Shown here: in pieces, positions 59,386-64,000 of the stretch
Layout of the letters: the number at the start of each line of letters is the position of its first letter
How positions within the stretch are numbered: the stretch's first letter is position 1
Assembly: GCA_963773665.1 (NCBI GenBank)
Contig: CAVZBZ010000002.1
Span: forward strand, 1,184,739-1,248,738
Length of the DNA: 64,000 nt
Direction of reading: 5' to 3'
Source: DATJLY01 sp963773665
GTDB lineage: Bacteria > Pseudomonadota > Alphaproteobacteria > ATCC43930 > CGMCC-115725
The notes under the pieces: model-generated
Seen by the model: only the letters and a program-made list of their open reading frames with translations
The model's database searches: none
What the model was told of the DNA's origin: nothing
Position numbers and translations under genes: made by a program

Positions 59386-62300
59386 TTACCTTGCTTTGGC
59401 GTCATTCCACCGCCCACTGGATTGTAAACAGTGTTCCGATTCGGTTTGTTGCGCCAGCCGCTTTTCCAAGCGATCTATCAGAGCGTCGCGCTTTTCCATG
59501 ATCTCGTCCTCGGCGTTGAATATCTCCTGCCGCTGCCGGCGCTGCTGTCGCTCCAGCTTCTGAATCTTCTCCTGAATCTCGTGCTGCTCTTCGAGCGTGA
59601 CAGCCTGACGCGCCTGACGGCGCAGCACCTTGATTTGCTCTTTGGTATCCTGTAGCGCCTTTTCGGCCGATAGCACCATGTCGTCGGCCCACTTTTCCAG
59701 CTTCTCCCGCGCTTGGTTGAAGTGCGCGCTGTTTTGCTCAAGCGAGCGGCTGACAGTGGCCTTGGCGTGACGCTCGGCTTCCGCTGTTAGGCGCATGCCT
59801 CGCAGCCTCGGGAAGGTAGCCACTGCCATCCACCCGGCCCGAACAGCCGAAGAGCTTATCCATCGTTTCCTGGTCGAGCGAGGCGCCGTTGCTCGTCGAA
59901 GCCAGAGAAGAGCAGATACTCCTCGCGTTCGTAGGAATCGATTATCAGCCGTGTGAGGACGAGGAAACCGCTCTTTCCGCGCAGCGCCTCGATCACGTGC
60001 AAACGCGTGGGGTGGTTCGTCACGTCGAAGACCACTCGTGCCGGCGGCGTGGCCACGCCCTTGCCCTCAGTCAACGACATACTCGACCCAGCGGATGAGA
60101 AAGGCGATAGAGAAAACGGCTGCGCTCTTCCCCGCCGTCTTCCTCAGCCCGTGGGTGCGATTTCGAAATCAGGTGATAGCGGCCTACCGCGATGTCCTCG
60201 CTCGGCGGGCGATCCAGATCGAAGGCGAGCGCGTCGTCATCGAAGCGGGCGACGGTCATCGAGCATGAAACGCGTCAGCGACCAGAAGCGTTGGCCAACG
60301 CGGTCAAGCTGGGCCTTGGCATCAGCGAGCTGAAGCCGCAGACGCTGATGAACGTCCTCGTCGAAGTGCTCGAACAGCTTGCGACGCGTGTCATCCATTC
60401 GCGTGCGGATTTGCTCATCCATTTCTTCTTGCAATTGGCGGAACGCGGCCTCGATCTCCTCGGGCGTGCGGCACTCCTGGTAAATGGCGAGGATGCGCTT
60501 CTCGAAGTCCACGCCGGAATCGATGGTACCAAGCACCTCATCGGAGGCGCCGAAAACTCCGTTGAAGAGGCTGAACTTTTCGCCAAGCAGCTCGAGCACG
60601 CGCCGATCGGCTTCGTTGCGTTCGTTTAGAAAGTTGATGACGACAACGTCGTGCTTCTGCCCGTACCGGTGGCAGCGGCCAATGCGCTGTTCGATTCGCT
60701 GCGGATTCCAGGGCAGGTCGTAGTTGATGACCAGCGAGCAGAACTGAAGGTTGATGCCTTCCGCCGCCGCTTCGGTGGCGAGCAGGATCGTTGCCTCATC
60801 GCGGAAATGCTCGATCAGCGCGGTGCGCACGTCCACGGCTCGCGAGCCTGAAGCACGACCGGTGTCACGGTTCTTCTCCACCCATCGCTCGTAGATTGCA
60901 GTCGCTTCCGGCCCGCCATTGGTGCCGTTGAAGAGCACCACCTGTCCCCTGTAGCCGTGGGATTCGAGGAAAGCCTTCAGGTACTCCTGGGTGCGGCGTG
61001 ATTCGGTGAAAATGAAGTGCCTTGCGCGCGGCGCCCGTCTTCGCCATTTGCTCGAAACCGATATCCAGCGCCTTGAGCAGCGTCTGCGTCTTCGTGTCGA
61101 TGCCGATGCCGCGCGCCCAGGCGGCGAGCCGTTGGAGGATATCGATTTCCTCCTGCAGCTTTTTCCGATCGATCGCAATGGGTACTGTGGACGGTTCGAC
61201 CTCCTCATCTTCTGCGAGAATCTCGTCGAGCAGGTCATCTTCGATCTCTTCCGCTTCGATCAGTTGTTCGGCGAATTCGGTATCGCTCTGCGTCTGTTCC
61301 TCGCGCAGCGCTTCCAGGCGTGCCCGGAGCGTGTCGAGCGTCGCGGCAATCGCCTGCGAGGACGAGGCCAGCAGCTTGCGCAGAATAAGCGCAGTCAGAT
61401 GCCGCTGACGTTGCGGAAGCGCGTAGCTGTCGGGCCGCTGCAGGAAATGCCGACACCGCCTCATAGAGAGCGTGCTCGTCGTCGGTCGGTGTGAACGGTC
61501 GCGTGATGGCCCGCCGCTCGGTATAGCGGATGTATTCGGTGACTTGATTGCGCAGCGTGCGCTTGCAAAACGTCTGAGAGGCGCTGGCGAAGGTCGGTGA
61601 TGCTGCTGCCCGTCGCTCGCGTACTGGGCTCGGAAGGCATTGATGTCTCCGAACAGATGCTCGTCGATCAGGGTGGAGAGACCGTATAGCTCCAGGAGCG
61701 AGTTTTGCAGCGGCGTGGCGGTGAGTAGGAGCTTCCGGCAATCCTCGGTGGCCCAGCGGATGCCTTGGCCAACCTTGTTGCTAGGCCGGTAGGCGTTACG
61801 CAGCTTGTGCGCCTCGTCGATGACAACCAGGTCCCACGCGATGGCTTTGAGATCGTCGCGCAGAGCGTTCGCGAAATTGAATGACATGATAAGAACGGCC
61901 TTCTCGCCCAATGGTGCGCCGCCCAAGTCGTTGCTCATCGCGGTATGCCTTGGCATCCAGCACGCGAAGTTGGCAGGTTGAACTTCTCTTCCAGCTCCAG
62001 CGCCCATTGCTTGCGTAGCGAAGCAGGGCAGATCACCAGCAATCGCCGCTTGCGTTCCGCCCAGAACTGGCAGAGCACGATACCCGCCTCGATTGTCTTT
62101 CCGAGGCCGACCTCGTCGGCCAGGATCACGCCCTTGGAGAGCGGGGATTCTAGCGCAAATAGCGCCGCTTCAATCTGGTGCGGATTGAGGTCGACCGCCG
62201 CGTCAAAGAGAGACATGGAAAGCCGATCGATGCCGGTTGCGGCCCTGCGGGTCAGGTCGTGCGCGAAATATTTGGCATGGTAAGGCGACAGCGTTATGGG

Positions 62301-62387
62301 AAGCGCAGTCTGGATTTGGACGCCTTGAGATTTCACGACGCGGGCTGTGTCGTGATTTTTACGTTCTTGAGAGCCAGCCTGGGTCAT
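59386..62387 (-). pseudogene. SNF2/RapA-type helicase, multiply frameshifted
   Basis: About 1000 codons from MTQAGSQERKNHDTARVVKS. Motif I GVILADEVGLGKTIEAGIVL, Ia LLVICPASLRKQW, II WDLVVIDEAHKLRN, III LLLTATPLQNSLLE, IV HFIFTESRRTQEYLKAFLES, V TEAAAEGINLQFCSLVINYD, VI RIEQRIGRCHRYGQKHDVVV. A C-terminal coiled coil follows (EEQHEIQEKIQKLERQQRRQ). All motifs are intact but distributed over at least six frame changes. Lies 20 bp upstream of the methyltransferase. In defence loci such helicases translocate along DNA for a methylase or nuclease partner. Confidence 0.82.
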
Positions 62388-62421
62388 GTTGATGACCCCC
62401 TTTCGCTGCAATTGTTTTCAG

Positions 62422-62628
62422 TCATTGCGAATTGTCCCTCGACCGTTTTCCCCGACTTGACGGAGCATGCTTCGGCGCCGCCGCAGGTTCGCGAGCAGCC
62501 ACATACTCGCGCATAAAAGAGCGAAGCACTTGAGCGGCCGGCCGATCTTCCGTCCTGCACACTTCCAGAAACTGGTCCCGGAGCGAGCGTTCTACGCGAA
62601 TGCGTAACCCAGAGTCCTTCGTTGCCAT
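62422..62628 (-). CDS. small ribbon-helix-helix-like protein
   Basis: 68 residues: MATKDSGLRIRVERSLRDQF, then LEVCRTEDRPAAQVLRSFMREYVA, the strand-helix-helix pattern of Arc/CopG-type regulators and antitoxins. The tail is basic. It precedes the SNF2 gene by 34 bp on the same strand, so it may autoregulate the three-gene cassette. No toxin partner is adjacent. Confidence 0.65.
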   Translation of the reverse strand: MATKDSGLRIRVERSLRDQFLEVCRTEDRPAAQVLRSFMREYVAAREPAAAPKHAPSSRGKRSRDNSQ

Positions 62629-62740
62629 GCCGAGAGTGTAGCCAATGGATACACAACCGCATACCGAAAATTTCCGGACCGTGAGACGGGCTCCTGAGAG
62701 ACACAGGAAGCGAATTGCACCATGACCTTGGAAACCGTCC

Positions 62741-62761
62741 TCGCCACAAACTCGCCACAAG
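62741..62761. repeat. candidate integrase arm-type site, left
   Basis: TCGCCACAAACTCGCCACAAG: TCGCCACA twice with 11-bp period. Matches 62972-62993 at 18 of 21 positions, on the other side of the tRNA-derived core. Confidence 0.55.
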
Positions 62762-62887
62762 CCCAAAACGACTCGAACGAACTTTCAAGGATTTCTGCGG
62801 GTTTCAGCGGAGCCGATTTCTATGCGAAAAACGGCCCCGGAGAACCGTTTCTTTCCATAGTCTTCGGTCAAGTGATTGATCCGATGA

Positions 62888-62934
62888 TGGTCGGGGCGAC
62901 AGGATTCGAACCTGCGACCTCTTGCTCCCGAAAC
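62888..62934 (-). tRNA. 3' fragment of tRNA-Pro(CGG), attachment-site core
   Basis: Minus strand reads from the anticodon loop (TTCGGGA, anticodon CGG) through AGCAAGAGGTCGCAGG and the T-arm GGTTCGAATCC to the acceptor end CGCCCCGA and encoded CCA. The D-arm and 5' acceptor strand are absent upstream (62935-62975 has no tRNA-like sequence). It is therefore a duplicated core left by integration, with the element on the high-coordinate side. Confidence 0.85.
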
Positions 62935-62971
62935 AACAAAATATCTTGATAAAGCAAATGGTTGCGATTCA

Positions 62972-62993
62972 CTCGCCACAGATTTGCCACAAG
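62972..62993. repeat. candidate integrase arm-type site, right
   Basis: CTCGCCACAGATTTGCCACAAG, a slightly diverged copy of the repeat at 62741-62761, immediately past the integrase stop codon. Confidence 0.55.
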
Positions 62994-62994
62994 T

Positions 62995-64000
62995 TCACTG
63001 CTGCATCGATGCGATCAGGCCACGGGTCTGGTCTGGCTTCACTTCCGCCCGCTCGATCAGATGACCATAAACATTGAGCGTTGTGCTCACGTCTTCGTGC
63101 CCCATGAGGTATTGAACGCGCTTGAGGCTGACGCGCTGCTCAATGAGCATGGAAGCATAGAAGTGGCGCAGGTCGTAGGGCCTGTATTTAGGCCGCACGA
63201 CGGTCTCTCCGCCTTCCTCAGTCTCCTCGACAAGGCCGGCCTCAATGCAGGCGACATAGAAGCCGCGTTTTCGCCAATTTTGCGGGGCCAGCCATCGGCC
63301 GTTCTCCGTCGGAAACACGAGGTCGTATTTGTTGGGCACGGCATGGTGCTTCGCATAGTGATGAACCATATCGAGGGTACTGGCACTGAGATCGATAAAG
63401 CGGCGTCCGGCAGGCGTCTTCGTAACCGATATTTCTCCGAGACGCTCCAACGCCTGGTCAACCTGAACGCCCTTGTCGGTCAGATTCTTCCGGGGCAGGA
63501 CGACATACTCTTGTGGTCGCATTCCTGTATCGACGGCGAGATAGAGCATGGGCCGGTAGCGGCGCCATGAGCGCTGTATCTGGGGATTCTTGGAATTCGC
63601 CAAACGATCCGCTGTGGCGAGCAGTGCATGAATGTCGCTCTCGGTCGGTATCGTCACGGGCTCGTCGTAACGCGAGCTGGTCTGAACCGTGATGCCGGAA
63701 GCGAAATCATGCGCGAGGATTCCGCGCGTCATCAACTCCCGCACCATTGACCGAAGCGATAAGAGCGCCTTTTGCGCCACGACCCGGCTGTGATTCAGCA
63801 ACAGCCACGACCGAAACTCGACAATGTCGGGAGCGGTGAGTTCATGTAGCGGCTTCGTCCACTCGTACGCGCGGATGACGCTGGCACGGTATTCATAATT
63901 CTGGACGGTCCCTGCGGTGACCGGATCGCGCCCGTTCCGACCTTCCTTCGCACAAACATCAAGCCATTTTTGGAGCCCCTGATCGACCGTGCGGATTTCG
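62995..64000 (-). CDS. tyrosine recombinase/integrase, 5' partial
   Basis: 335 codons; the frame is still open at the window edge (EIRTVDQGLQKWLDVCAKEG), so the start lies beyond. A SAM-like core-binding domain (VQNYEYRASVIRAYEWTKPL) precedes the catalytic domain. Catalytic residues are Arg in VDTGMRPQEYVVL, the RHxxR-type box PYDLRHFYASMLIEQRVSLK, His in YLMGHEDVSTT and Tyr in LNVYGHL. It faces the tRNA-Pro att core 60 bp away, the usual layout for tRNA-targeting integrative elements. The element it serves extends to the right, outside the window. Confidence 0.92.
   Translation of the reverse strand, partial: EIRTVDQGLQKWLDVCAKEGRNGRDPVTAGTVQNYEYRASVIRAYEWTKPLHELTAPDIVEFRSWLLLNHSRVVAQKALLSLRSMVRELMTRGILAHDFASGITVQTSSRYDEPVTIPTESDIHALLATADRLANSKNPQIQRSWRRYRPMLYLAVDTGMRPQEYVVLPRKNLTDKGVQVDQALERLGEISVTKTPAGRRFIDLSASTLDMVHHYAKHHAVPNKYDLVFPTENGRWLAPQNWRKRGFYVACIEAGLVEETEEGGETVVRPKYRPYDLRHFYASMLIEQRVSLKRVQYLMGHEDVSTTLNVYGHLIERAEVKPDQTRGLIASMQQ

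Noticed and set aside
62722..62949. Plus-strand open frame across the att core
   Set aside because: It consists of the antisense of a tRNA fragment and repeat sequences; not a gene.

Overview
The window is a GC-rich alphaproteobacterial chromosome segment carrying a large mobile, defence-rich accessory region. No rRNA or taxonomic marker is present. The protocatechuate 4,5-cleavage genes, the Liv-type aromatic/amino-acid transporter, a PagL-type lipid A deacylase and the IS630/IS481/IS1595 content point to Rhizobiales/Rhodospirillales-like bacteria, but the genus cannot be fixed.

1-18395 is ordinary chromosome. It holds ligI-ligA-ligB-ligC, a RidA protein, a class III adenylate cyclase with TPRs, an ABC-2 exporter operon (NEW3 protein, ATPase, permease), an acyl-CoA-dehydrogenase-like flavoprotein, a CheY-like receiver, pagL, pip, a five-gene Liv-type ABC importer, and fcs (feruloyl-CoA synthase). 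Together fcs, the importer and the lig genes make a lignin-aromatic locus: uptake, side-chain activation of ferulate, and meta-cleavage of protocatechuate.

18391-21138 is a nested insertion. Two inverted IS481-family copies sit on the two borders of an internally deleted IS630-family copy. Everything to the right is accessory DNA. It begins with the decapitated C-terminal end of a serine recombinase.

21650-51700 is the backbone of an integrative mobilizable element with cargo. The backbone comprises a ParB-like gene (heavily frameshifted), relaxase, MobC-like protein, SprT-like protein, TraG/VirD4 coupling protein, coiled-coil and membrane proteins, and an ArdC-like antirestriction protein. 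No type IV secretion channel genes are seen. Cargo comprises a Fic protein, two GHKL-ATPase-type pieces separated by small genes and an IS1595 transposase, an operon of metallophosphoesterase + SMC-like ATPase (YhaO/YhaN type) + a PD-(D/E)xK-like protein, and a class 2 OLD nuclease/UvrD helicase pair (Gabija-like).

51717-62387 is a three-gene cassette: SNF2-type helicase, long DNA methyltransferase, and type III Res-type helicase-nuclease. The Res gene is interrupted by an intact-looking IS630 copy. At 62888-62934 lies the 3' half of a tRNA-Pro(CGG), an attachment-site scar, followed by a tyrosine integrase that runs off the window. The integrase belongs to a further element on the right.

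Regulatory structure ties the backbone together. A GCGAGG direct repeat with 11-bp period occurs in three divergent promoter regions of the transfer genes. A roughly 300-nt leader is shared by the parB-like and ardC-like genes. A field of about ten short hairpins upstream of the mobilization operon is a candidate oriT. Many genes carry one-base indels without other decay, so either recent inactivation or sequencing indels must be considered throughout; they cluster most strongly at 22-24 kb and 58-62 kb.
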